Assembly: GCF_001953875.1 (NCBI RefSeq)
Contig: NZ_MQUR01000063.1
Coordinates: 1-47,453, forward strand
DNA length: 47,453 nucleotides
DNA from: Streptomyces amritsarensis
GTDB lineage: Bacteria > Actinomycetota > Actinomycetes > Streptomycetales > Streptomycetaceae
Direction of reading: 5' to 3'
Shown here piece by piece: positions 17,671-26,545 of the stretch. A model generated the notes under the pieces. The model was given only the letters and a program-made list of their open reading frames with translations, was not told where the DNA came from and did not search any database. Both the position numbers and the translations under genes were made by a program. Within the stretch, counting starts at the first letter, position 1; every line of letters begins with the position of its first letter.

Positions 17671-19374
17671 TCAGCTCGCGGTGAAGGAGACGAACAGGTA
17701 TTCCGGGTCGGTGGAGTACGGCTTGCTGACGTTCTGCTTGGACATGAAGAGCTTTCCGCCCCGGTAGCGCAGCTCGGAGGAGAACTCGGGCGAGAAGGAG
17801 GTCTCGGCGCGCCGGATGTCCTTGTCGGCCGGGTTCTCCATGAGGAGGGTCTCCTTCATCGTCCTGCCGTCGATGCTGACGATCTGGCCGCCCTTGTCGT
17901 ACGGGGGGACCTTGTAGGCGATGATGTTGGACCCGTCCATGCGCAGCGGGTACATGGTGTACCGCTCGCCCGCGTCGGCGCGGTCGGTGGTCTGCTTGCC
18001 GGTCTCCAGGTCGAAGGAGAGCAGCTCGTTGGTGCGGCCGGTGGGCGACTGGCCCTGGTGTTCGGCGGAGGGCACGTAGATCTTGCCGTTGCCGACGACC
18101 ATGTTGGAGCACTTCTCGACGTCGGTGGAGCCGCACTTGGCGGCGAAGGTGCCGGCGGCGAGCGGGATGCGCGCCTTCAGCTCGCCCTTGGGGTCGACGA
18201 CGAACAGGTCGCTGACTCCCTTGCCGCCCTTGGCGTTGTCGCCGACGTCGGCGGCCACGACGAACGGCTTGGTGGAGACGATGTGCGCGTACTCGATGCC
18301 CTGGGAGAGCTTGTAGGAGGCGGTGGGCGCGCCGGTGGCGGGGTCGAGGATCTGCGCGTTCAGGGTGTAGTTGGGGTGCTGGCCGCACTTGCGGATGACG
18401 CCGAGGGCCTCGCCGCCGGCGTAGCCGGTGTCGCGGCAGCTCTCGCCGTCGACCTTGGGCTGCCACAGGTTCTTGCCGTCGGCGAGGTTCCAGGCGGCGC
18501 CGCCGCTGGAGACGCCGGCCGCGGCGACGGTCTTGCCGCTGAGGGTGATCTCGGAGAACTGGACGGGCTTGTCGCCGCCGTTGGCGCTCTTGATGTTCCC
18601 GGACCAGGCGAGCTTGCCGGCCTCCAGGTCGATGACGCCGACCTCGGTGCACGGCGGGTACTTGTTCTCGACCGTGGGCTGGGCAGGCCGGAAGAGGATC
18701 GCGGTCTTGTTCTCGCTGACGTGGTGCGTGGCGCCGCAGACCTCGCCGGTGAGGGGCACCTCCCACTTCTTGCCGCCGTCGACGAGGTTGTAGCCGACGA
18801 CCTTCGACACGTCGGACTTGACGTAGGTGGTGTCGGTCAGCCAGGAGCCGTTGACGGACACCAGGTCGGTGACCGTGGGAAGCGGCTGGTTGTAGAGGAT
18901 CTTCGACTTGGGGTTGCCGGGCACCTTCTCGCTGCCGGGCGTGGAGGCCTGGTTCTTGTCGCCGCCCGGGGAGGCGCTGGGGTCGCTCTGCGCGGTGGTC
19001 CCGCCGTCGCCGTCGCCGGAGGCGTACCAGAGGCCGCCGCCGACGATGAGGACGATGGCCAGGAGGGCCGCGCCGACGATCGTCAGCTGGGTGCGCTTGT
19101 CGCCGCCGCCACCGCCGCCGGCCGGGGGCTGGGCGGAGGGCAGGGGGGCGCCGTACTGCGCGGGCACGGTGGGCGGCTGCGGGTAGCCGTAGCCGGGGTC
19201 GGGCTGGGGGTAGCCGTACGCGGGCTGCCCGGCCGGCGGCTGCGGGGCGGCGGCGGGCGGCCCGGCGGGCGGTCCGGCGGGCGGCGTGGGCGCTCCGAAC
19301 CCGCCCGGCGGGGGATCCTGCGGCGCTCCGAAGCCGCCGGACGGCGGCTGGCTGGGGGGCGGCGGGGTACTCAT
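17671..19374 (-). CDS. Membrane-anchored PQQ-like beta-propeller protein (copy 1)
   Basis: 567 aa. A Pro/Gly-rich cytoplasmic N-terminus (1–92) has near-repeats such as GGFGAP and YGYPQPDPG. One membrane span lies at about 97–117 (TIVGAALLAIVLIVGGGLWY), then a Ser/Gly linker, then an outside domain of about 430 residues made of PQQ-type propeller blades. Blade-like units include VVGYNLVDGGKKWEVPL, GVIDLEAGKLAWSGN and LLSFDLETGKQT. Paired Cys (GEVCG, YPPCTEVG, GESCRD, CGQHP) suggest disulfides. It is paralogous to the next upstream gene. The function is unknown; a BamB-like or sensor scaffold at the cell surface is possible. Confidence 0.88.
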   Translation of the reverse strand: MSTPPPPSQPPSGGFGAPQDPPPGGFGAPTPPAGPPAGPPAAAPQPPAGQPAYGYPQPDPGYGYPQPPTVPAQYGAPLPSAQPPAGGGGGGDKRTQLTIVGAALLAIVLIVGGGLWYASGDGDGGTTAQSDPSASPGGDKNQASTPGSEKVPGNPKSKILYNQPLPTVTDLVSVNGSWLTDTTYVKSDVSKVVGYNLVDGGKKWEVPLTGEVCGATHHVSENKTAILFRPAQPTVENKYPPCTEVGVIDLEAGKLAWSGNIKSANGGDKPVQFSEITLSGKTVAAAGVSSGGAAWNLADGKNLWQPKVDGESCRDTGYAGGEALGVIRKCGQHPNYTLNAQILDPATGAPTASYKLSQGIEYAHIVSTKPFVVAADVGDNAKGGKGVSDLFVVDPKGELKARIPLAAGTFAAKCGSTDVEKCSNMVVGNGKIYVPSAEHQGQSPTGRTNELLSFDLETGKQTTDRADAGERYTMYPLRMDGSNIIAYKVPPYDKGGQIVSIDGRTMKETLLMENPADKDIRRAETSFSPEFSSELRYRGGKLFMSKQNVSKPYSTDPEYLFVSFTAS

Positions 19375-19419
19375 CGGTTGCTGTTGCCTCTCGGTGGACT
19401 GCTCGTCGGACGGCGCGTC

Positions 19420-19491
19420 GGGCGGCTCGTGGGGCGGCTCGTGGGGCGGCTCTTTGGGCGGGTGGTTGGGCGGGTGGTTGGGCGGGTGGTC
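19420..19491. repeat. 12-bp minisatellite, G-quadruplex candidate
   Basis: Six units of exactly 12 bp beginning GGGCGG: two GGGCGGCTCGTG, one GGGCGGCTCTTT, then GGGCGGGTGGTT twice and GGGCGGGTGGTC. It fills most of the gap between the two beta-propeller genes and runs into the stop codon of the upstream one. The G-runs from 19456 to 19489 could form a G-quadruplex on the plus strand, which is the non-coding strand of both genes. Confidence 0.85.
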
Positions 19492-21121
19492 ACTTGCCGA
19501 AGACCATCAGGAGCTTCTCGTCCTTGTCCTGGGCGAGCAGGCGGGTGGTGGAGATGAAGAAGCGCCCGTCGGAGTAGTCGACGTCCGGGGAGTAGAAGGA
19601 GCTCTCGATCGGTGCGGAGGGGCCCGACGGGTGGCGCAGGAGCGCGGTGGGGGTGCTGCCGCCGGCGGGGATCGAGACGACCTCGCCGCCCTGGTCGGGT
19701 TCGGCCTTGCGGTAGGCGATCAGCTGCCCGTTCGCGGCCTTGAGCGGCTCCAGGGTGCGGCCCTCGCCCGCCGGCACGCGCCACTTGGCCTTGCCGGTGG
19801 CCAGGTCGAAGGCGACGATCTCGTTGGCCTTGCCGAGGTCCGCCTTGGTGGGGAGGTAGAGGGTGCCCGCGTCGACGACCGCGGTGGCGCAGCCCTGGAG
19901 GGAGTCGTCGTGGCTGACGCTGCACTCGGTGGAGAACGTGCCCTCGCCGGAGAGCGTGGTGCGCTGCTTGCCGTCGGGTCCGAGGACCACGATGGAGTTC
20001 TCCTTGGTGCCGGCGTTCGTGAGGTGCAGGACGATCGGGTCGAGCCCGTAGACGCGGGCGACCTTCCAGCCCTTGGGGAGCCGGTAGGTCCACGTCTTCT
20101 TGCCGGTGACCGGGTCGGCGTCCTGGACCTCGACGGTCATGTCGGTGTCGTTGCAGGTGGCGACGCCGATCAGCTTGCCGTTGCCGGCGGCGTAGGCGCC
20201 GGGCACGCAGCCCTCGGAGGGGCTGCCGAAGAGCTTCTCGCCGGTGCTGATGCGGAAGGCGGTGGCGCGGGTGAGCCGGTTGACGGTGACGGTGTCCCCG
20301 GTCATGGCCAGGCTGGGGTCGATGAACATGTCGAAGGCGCTCTCCTTGGCCACCTCCTTGGACCAGCCCTCCTTGCCCGTCTTGAGGTCGACCATGCGGA
20401 GCTGGTTGCAGTTGGCGGTCTCCGACGGGCCGTCCTCGTACAGGACGACGGTCTTGCCGTCGTCGGTCGTCCGCTTGGTCGTGCCGCAGACATCGGCAGG
20501 GAAGGTGATCGTCCACTTCTCTTTGCCGTCGGCGACCGCATAGCCCTTGATCGTCTTGCCGACGATCTTGGCCACGGTGTCGCCCACGACCCACTGGCCT
20601 TGGGTGGCCACACCGGCGCCGGGGCCGTCGATCTTGGTGGTCTTGAGCCAGAGGACCTTGTCCTCGCCCTGCTTGCGGCCGGCGTTGAGGTCGGTCTGCT
20701 GGTTGCCGCCGGGGCCGCTGCCGTCGCCGTCGTCCACCGAGGGGGAGCCGGAGGGCTTCGCGTCGCCGGACTCCTGGGCGACGGGCTGCTTGGGGTCCTG
20801 GTCGCCGGTGCCGAAGGCGAGGTAGCCGGCGCCGCCGAGGACGAGGGCGGAGACGACGCAGGCCGCGATGAGCAGGGTCGTCTTCTTCTTCGGCGGCATG
20901 CCGGGGGTTCCGGGCGCGGGGGGCTGCAGGCCGGGGGCCGGGTACGCGGGCACGGTGGGCGGCTGCGGCGGGTAGCCGGGCTGCAGGGGGTGCGCGGGCG
21001 CGCCCGCGTACGGGTTCTCGCCCTGCTGCGGATACCCGTAGGCCTGCTGCGGGGGGCCGGGGAGGTGTCCGTAACCGGAAGGTGTCGGCGGCTGGTTCGG
21101 CGGCTGGGGCGGCTCGGTCAT
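19490..21121 (-). CDS. Membrane-anchored PQQ-like beta-propeller protein (copy 2)
   Basis: 543 aa, same architecture as its neighbour: Pro-rich cytoplasmic tail (1–78, with YGYPQQG and PPQPPTVPAYP), one membrane span at about 81–103 (TTLLIAACVVSALVLGGAGYL), a linker, then a propeller with blades such as GYAVADGKEKWTITFP, MVDLKTGKEGWSKEV and IVAFDLATGKAKWRVP. Both copies keep paired Cys and a similar end (…SPDVDYSDGRFFIS). It is first in the pair on the minus strand; the gap to copy 1 is 115 bp and holds the 12-bp repeat. The ligand is unknown. Confidence 0.88.
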   Translation of the reverse strand: MTEPPQPPNQPPTPSGYGHLPGPPQQAYGYPQQGENPYAGAPAHPLQPGYPPQPPTVPAYPAPGLQPPAPGTPGMPPKKKTTLLIAACVVSALVLGGAGYLAFGTGDQDPKQPVAQESGDAKPSGSPSVDDGDGSGPGGNQQTDLNAGRKQGEDKVLWLKTTKIDGPGAGVATQGQWVVGDTVAKIVGKTIKGYAVADGKEKWTITFPADVCGTTKRTTDDGKTVVLYEDGPSETANCNQLRMVDLKTGKEGWSKEVAKESAFDMFIDPSLAMTGDTVTVNRLTRATAFRISTGEKLFGSPSEGCVPGAYAAGNGKLIGVATCNDTDMTVEVQDADPVTGKKTWTYRLPKGWKVARVYGLDPIVLHLTNAGTKENSIVVLGPDGKQRTTLSGEGTFSTECSVSHDDSLQGCATAVVDAGTLYLPTKADLGKANEIVAFDLATGKAKWRVPAGEGRTLEPLKAANGQLIAYRKAEPDQGGEVVSIPAGGSTPTALLRHPSGPSAPIESSFYSPDVDYSDGRFFISTTRLLAQDKDEKLLMVFGK

Positions 21122-21191
21122 CAGCGCACTTTCGGCTTCGGGGGGTCGGGGAGAATGACCTTTCTATCACTGACGCCGCGCATACAACGGA

Positions 21192-21224
21192 CCGGTCCGC
21201 CCCCTGTTCCCAAGGGAGGACCGG
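21192..21224 (-). terminator. Possible terminator after the ABC-F gene
   Basis: CCGGTCC (21192–21198) pairs with GGACCGG (21218–21224), with a smaller TCCC/GGGA stem inside the loop, downstream of the ABC-F stop on the minus strand. It is weaker than the other hairpins and has no clear T tract. Confidence 0.35.
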
Positions 21225-21274
21225 CCCGTGACGCCGCCGTTATCAGGTCAGTTGGCCCCGAGGACCGGCGGAAT

Positions 21275-23077
<1,803 letters not shown>

Positions 23078-23105
23078 CAGACGCGCTCCAGGGAAAGGGT
23101 GTGGA

Positions 23106-24437
23106 TCAGCCCCTCAGCCTAACCCTCCGGGCCGGGGCGGACCGTTCCACCAGCCAGGCGCCTCCCAGTGCCATGGCGATCGCGGCCGGTGCGGTGACGG
23201 GGACGGCGATGAGGGTGGCGCTGTGGCCGTCGAGGAGGCCGCCGAGCCCGGTCATGGACAGGCCCAGGACGCCGAGGAGGCACAGGGTGGTCCCGAGGGC
23301 GGCGACGGGGCCGGCGGCACCTCCCGCGGGGGTGGCCGGACGGGCCGGGGCGGGGGCCTCGAAGCGGCGCAGGAGGGCGACGAACACGCCGGTCAGCGCG
23401 GCCGCGGCCAGGATCCGTACGGGGACCTGCGCCCACCAGGCGGCGGTGGCGGGCGTGGGCAGGTCCATGCCGAGGGCGAGCTGGGCGGCGTACACGGCGA
23501 GCATCGCGGTGAGGTGCCAGAGGAAGGCGGTCATGGCGACGCCGTTGGCGGCGACGACGGTGCGCCACACGCGGGGGCGTTCCAGCCAGGCGCCGACGGG
23601 CCGGGCGGCGAGCTGCACGGCGCCGACGAGCCACAGGCCGTGGCAGAGCAGGGCCAGGGTGGGCGGGGCCATGTTGGAGACCTTCTCGCCGGGCATCCCG
23701 ACCATGGACAGCGGGTACGGGCCGCAGGCGACCAGCAGGGCGGCCCCGGCCAGGCCGGCGGCGGCGAGGACGGCGGGGCGGCGGATGCGCCCGTCGGCGC
23801 GCAGGAAGCCGAGCTGGTGGACGGCGAGCCAGACGAGGGCGAAGTTCAGGAACTCCACGTAGGGGACGCCGAGCGCGAAGCGCAGGACGTCGACCAGCGC
23901 GGCGGCGCCGGCGAGCGCGGCGAAGGCCGCCCAGCCGTGGCGTTCGTGCAGCTTCAGCAGCGGCGGGGTGAGGGCGACCATGGCCAGGTAGATGCCGATG
24001 AACCACAGCGGCTGGGTGACCAGCCGCAGGGCGGCGCCGGCCAGCGGCCCGCCACCGCGGCCGGCGAGCTGCACGGCGAGTGCGAGGACCGCCCACACCA
24101 GGACGAAGACGAGGGTGGGTCGCAGCAGCCGGCGCAGCCGGGCCCGCAGGAAGGCGGCGTAGGCGGGGCCTTCGGTGCGGCGGGCCAGGGAGCGGTAGGA
24201 GAGGGCGTGCGAGAAGCCGCCGACGAAGAAGAAGACGGGCATGATCTGCAGCCCCCAGGTGAGCACCTGGAGGGCGGGCACGAGGGCGAGCAGGTTCCCT
24301 ATGCCGTCGCTGCCGACCGCGGCCATCAGCCAGTGCCCGGCGATGACGGTGCCGAGCGAGGCGACGCGCAGCAGGTCGACGTACCGGTCGCGGCCGGCGG
24401 GGGTGGCGGCGGCCATGGCGCGTGCGCTGACTGTCAT
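23106..24437 (-). CDS. Acyltransferase 3 family membrane protein
   Basis: 443 aa with about ten hydrophobic spans. The N-terminal RDRYVDLLRVASLGTVIAGHW carries the Arg/His pattern of the acyltransferase-3 (O-acetylase) family, and FFVGGFSHALSYRS follows. These enzymes transfer acyl groups to sugars, antibiotics or wall polymers across the membrane. The acceptor cannot be predicted. It is transcribed with ispE upstream (109-bp gap) and the ABC-F gene downstream, but no shared function is evident. Confidence 0.85.
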   Translation of the reverse strand: MTVSARAMAAATPAGRDRYVDLLRVASLGTVIAGHWLMAAVGSDGIGNLLALVPALQVLTWGLQIMPVFFFVGGFSHALSYRSLARRTEGPAYAAFLRARLRRLLRPTLVFVLVWAVLALAVQLAGRGGGPLAGAALRLVTQPLWFIGIYLAMVALTPPLLKLHERHGWAAFAALAGAAALVDVLRFALGVPYVEFLNFALVWLAVHQLGFLRADGRIRRPAVLAAAGLAGAALLVACGPYPLSMVGMPGEKVSNMAPPTLALLCHGLWLVGAVQLAARPVGAWLERPRVWRTVVAANGVAMTAFLWHLTAMLAVYAAQLALGMDLPTPATAAWWAQVPVRILAAAALTGVFVALLRRFEAPAPARPATPAGGAAGPVAALGTTLCLLGVLGLSMTGLGGLLDGHSATLIAVPVTAPAAIAMALGGAWLVERSAPARRVRLRG

Positions 24438-24546
24438 GGCCCCACGATGTCCGCCGCCGCGCTCCCGCGGACAGGGTGCGGATACTCAGTTCCGGCCTGA
24501 GTAGGCCGGGATCGGGTATCCGGGGATCCGCCCCGGGCGGAGCGGG

Positions 24547-25521
24547 TCAGGACGGCAGGACCGTGGCTCCCGGAGCGGGGGAGGAGGCCGTGCGCGTGGC
24601 GCGGCAGGTGCCGGAGGCGTCGAGGGCGGCGGCGACCTTGGCGGCTGCTTCCTCGTCCGCGACGAGGAAGGCCGTGGTGGGGCCCGAGCCGGAGACCAGG
24701 GCGGCCAGGGCGCCGGCGGCGGCGCCCGCGTCGAGCGTCGCCCGCAGCGAGGGCCGCAGCGAGAGGGCCGCCGGCTGGAGGTCGTTGGCCAGGGTGGCGG
24801 CCAGCGCCTCCGGGTCGCCGGAGGCGAGGGCGGCGAGGAGGGCCGGGGACGCCTGCGGCTCCGGGACCGCCGCGTCGGCGGTGAGGCGGTCGAACTCGCG
24901 GAAGACGGCCGGGGTGGACAGGCCGCCGTCGGCCACCGCGAACACCCAGTGGAAGGAGCCGGCGGTCACCGGGGTGAGGACCTCGCCACGGCCGGTGCCG
25001 AGCGCGGCGCCGCCGACGAGGCTGAAGGGGACGTCGCTGCCGAGCTCCGCGCAGATGTCGAGGAGTTCCTCGCGCGGGGTGTTCAGGCCCCACAGGGTGT
25101 CGCAGGCGAGCAGGGCCGCCGCGCCGTCGGCGCTGCCTCCGGCCATGCCGCCCGCGACCGGGATGTGCTTGGCGATGTGCAGGTGGACCAGGGGGTCCAG
25201 GCCGGCCCGGGCGGCGAGGATCTCGGCGGCCCGCGCCGCGAGGTTGGTGCGGTCCAGCGGGACCTTGTCGGCGTCCGGGCCCTCGCAGGTCACCGTGAGC
25301 GCGTCGGCCGGGGTCGCCGTCACCTCGTCGAAGAGGGAGACGGCGAGGAAGACGTTGGCCAGGTCGTGGAAGCCGTCGGGACGGGCCGCGCCCACCGCCA
25401 GCTGGACGTTGACCTTCGCGGGGACCCGTACGGTGACGGGCGTCGTGCGGGTGCCCTCGGGACTCTCGGGACGGGTGCCCTCGGGACTCTCGGGACGGGT
25501 GCTGTCGGGGCGCGTGCTCAC
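24547..25521 (-). CDS. ispE: 4-diphosphocytidyl-2-C-methyl-D-erythritol kinase
   Basis: GHMP kinase of the MEP isoprenoid pathway, phosphorylating CDP-ME with ATP. 324 aa. The N-terminal motif VRVPAKVNVQLAVG and the ATP loop PVAGGMAGGSADGAAALLAC are clear, with LVSGSGPTTAFLV near the C-terminus. The first 23 residues are a species-specific extension with the octapeptide TRPESPEG repeated in tandem. The start codon overlaps the rsmA stop by 4 bp (25518–25521), a conserved coupling in this order (rsmA then ispE). Confidence 0.95.
   Translation of the reverse strand: MSTRPDSTRPESPEGTRPESPEGTRTTPVTVRVPAKVNVQLAVGAARPDGFHDLANVFLAVSLFDEVTATPADALTVTCEGPDADKVPLDRTNLAARAAEILAARAGLDPLVHLHIAKHIPVAGGMAGGSADGAAALLACDTLWGLNTPREELLDICAELGSDVPFSLVGGAALGTGRGEVLTPVTAGSFHWVFAVADGGLSTPAVFREFDRLTADAAVPEPQASPALLAALASGDPEALAATLANDLQPAALSLRPSLRATLDAGAAAGALAALVSGSGPTTAFLVADEEAAAKVAAALDASGTCRATRTASSPAPGATVLPS
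25451..25498 (-). repeat. 24-bp tandem duplication in the ispE N-terminus
   Basis: Two identical 24-bp units (25451–25474, 25475–25498; each begins GTGCCCTCGGGACTCTCGGG on the plus strand). In frame they code for the repeated TRPESPEG. A third partial match follows toward the start codon. Confidence 0.85.
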
Positions 25522-26429
25522 AGTGCGGGCCTCTCCGGGGCGGGCTTGTGCTCGGCGATCGCGGCGAACTCCTCCACCGTCAGGGACTCTCCGCGGGCCT
25601 GCGGGGAGACGCCCGCGGCGACCAGCGCGGCCTCGGCGCCGGCCGCCGAGCCGGCCCAGCCGGCCAGCGCGGCGCGCAGGGTCTTGCGGCGCTGCGCGAA
25701 CGCCGCGTCGACGACCGCGAAGACCTCTTCCTTCGTGGCACTGGTCCTGATCGGCTCGGTGCGGCGCACGAGGGAGACCAGGCCGGAGTCGACGTTCGGC
25801 GCGGGCCAGAAGACCTTGCGGCCGATCGCTCCGGCGCGCTTGACGTGCGCGTACCAGTTCGCCTTGACGGAGGGCACCCCGTAGACCTTGTTGCCGGGCT
25901 CGGCGGCGAGCCGGTCGGCGACCTCGGCCTGGACCATCACGAGGGTCCGCTCGATGCTCGGGAAGCGGTCGAGCATGGTCAGCAGGACGGGCACGGCCAC
26001 GTTGTAGGGGAGGTTCGCGACCAGCGCGGTCGGCGCCGGGCCGGGCAGCTCGGTGACGAGCATGGCGTCGGAGTGGACCAGCGCGAAGCGGTCCTTCTTC
26101 GCGGGCATGCGGGCCTCGATGGTGGCGGGCAGGGCGGCTGCCAGGATGTCGTCGATCTCGACGGCGACGACCCGGTCCGCGGCCTCCAGCAGCGCGAGCG
26201 TCAGCGAGCCCAGACCGGGGCCGACCTCGACGACCACGTCGTCGGGGCGGACCTCGGCGGTGCGCACGATCCGGCGGACCGTGTTGGCGTCGATGACGAA
26301 GTTCTGCCCCTTCTGCTTCGTCGGGCGTACGCCGAGGGCGGCGGCCAGTTCCCTGACGTCGGCGGGGCCGAGGAGGGCGTCGGGGGTGCTGGGCGCGGGG
26401 TTATCGGGCTGCTGCTCTGCGGTGCTCAC
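25518..26429 (-). CDS. rsmA: 16S rRNA dimethyladenosine transferase (KsgA)
   Basis: Dimethylates two adjacent adenosines in the 3' helix of 16S rRNA during 30S assembly. 303 aa. SAM motif I is VVEVGPGLGSLTLALLE, motif II is VAVEIDD, and the catalytic motif IV is NLPYNVAVP. QNFVIDANTVRRIV at about 40 is the family N-terminal signature. It is coupled to ispE downstream and follows the Rpf gene on the same strand. Confidence 0.96.
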   Translation of the reverse strand: MSTAEQQPDNPAPSTPDALLGPADVRELAAALGVRPTKQKGQNFVIDANTVRRIVRTAEVRPDDVVVEVGPGLGSLTLALLEAADRVVAVEIDDILAAALPATIEARMPAKKDRFALVHSDAMLVTELPGPAPTALVANLPYNVAVPVLLTMLDRFPSIERTLVMVQAEVADRLAAEPGNKVYGVPSVKANWYAHVKRAGAIGRKVFWPAPNVDSGLVSLVRRTEPIRTSATKEEVFAVVDAAFAQRRKTLRAALAGWAGSAAGAEAALVAAGVSPQARGESLTVEEFAAIAEHKPAPERPAL

Positions 26430-26465
26430 CGGTAAAGCGTCTCAGATCGGCCGAGTGGTCCCGAC

Positions 26466-26545
26466 TGCGACGTGAGCCCCGCGGCCCACGACGTGACCCG
26501 CGGACTACGACGTGAGCCTGCGGGCTACGACGTGAGCCTGCGGCC
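26466..26545. repeat. About 20-bp tandem repeats spanning the rpf stop codon
   Basis: Four copies of a unit starting YRCGACGTGA (at 26466, 26487, 26506 and 26526; spacings 21, 19 and 20 bp). The last two are nearly identical (TACGACGTGAGCCTGCGG). On the minus strand the unit contains the final codons and the TAG stop of the Rpf gene, then repeats three times beyond it. Confidence 0.85.
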
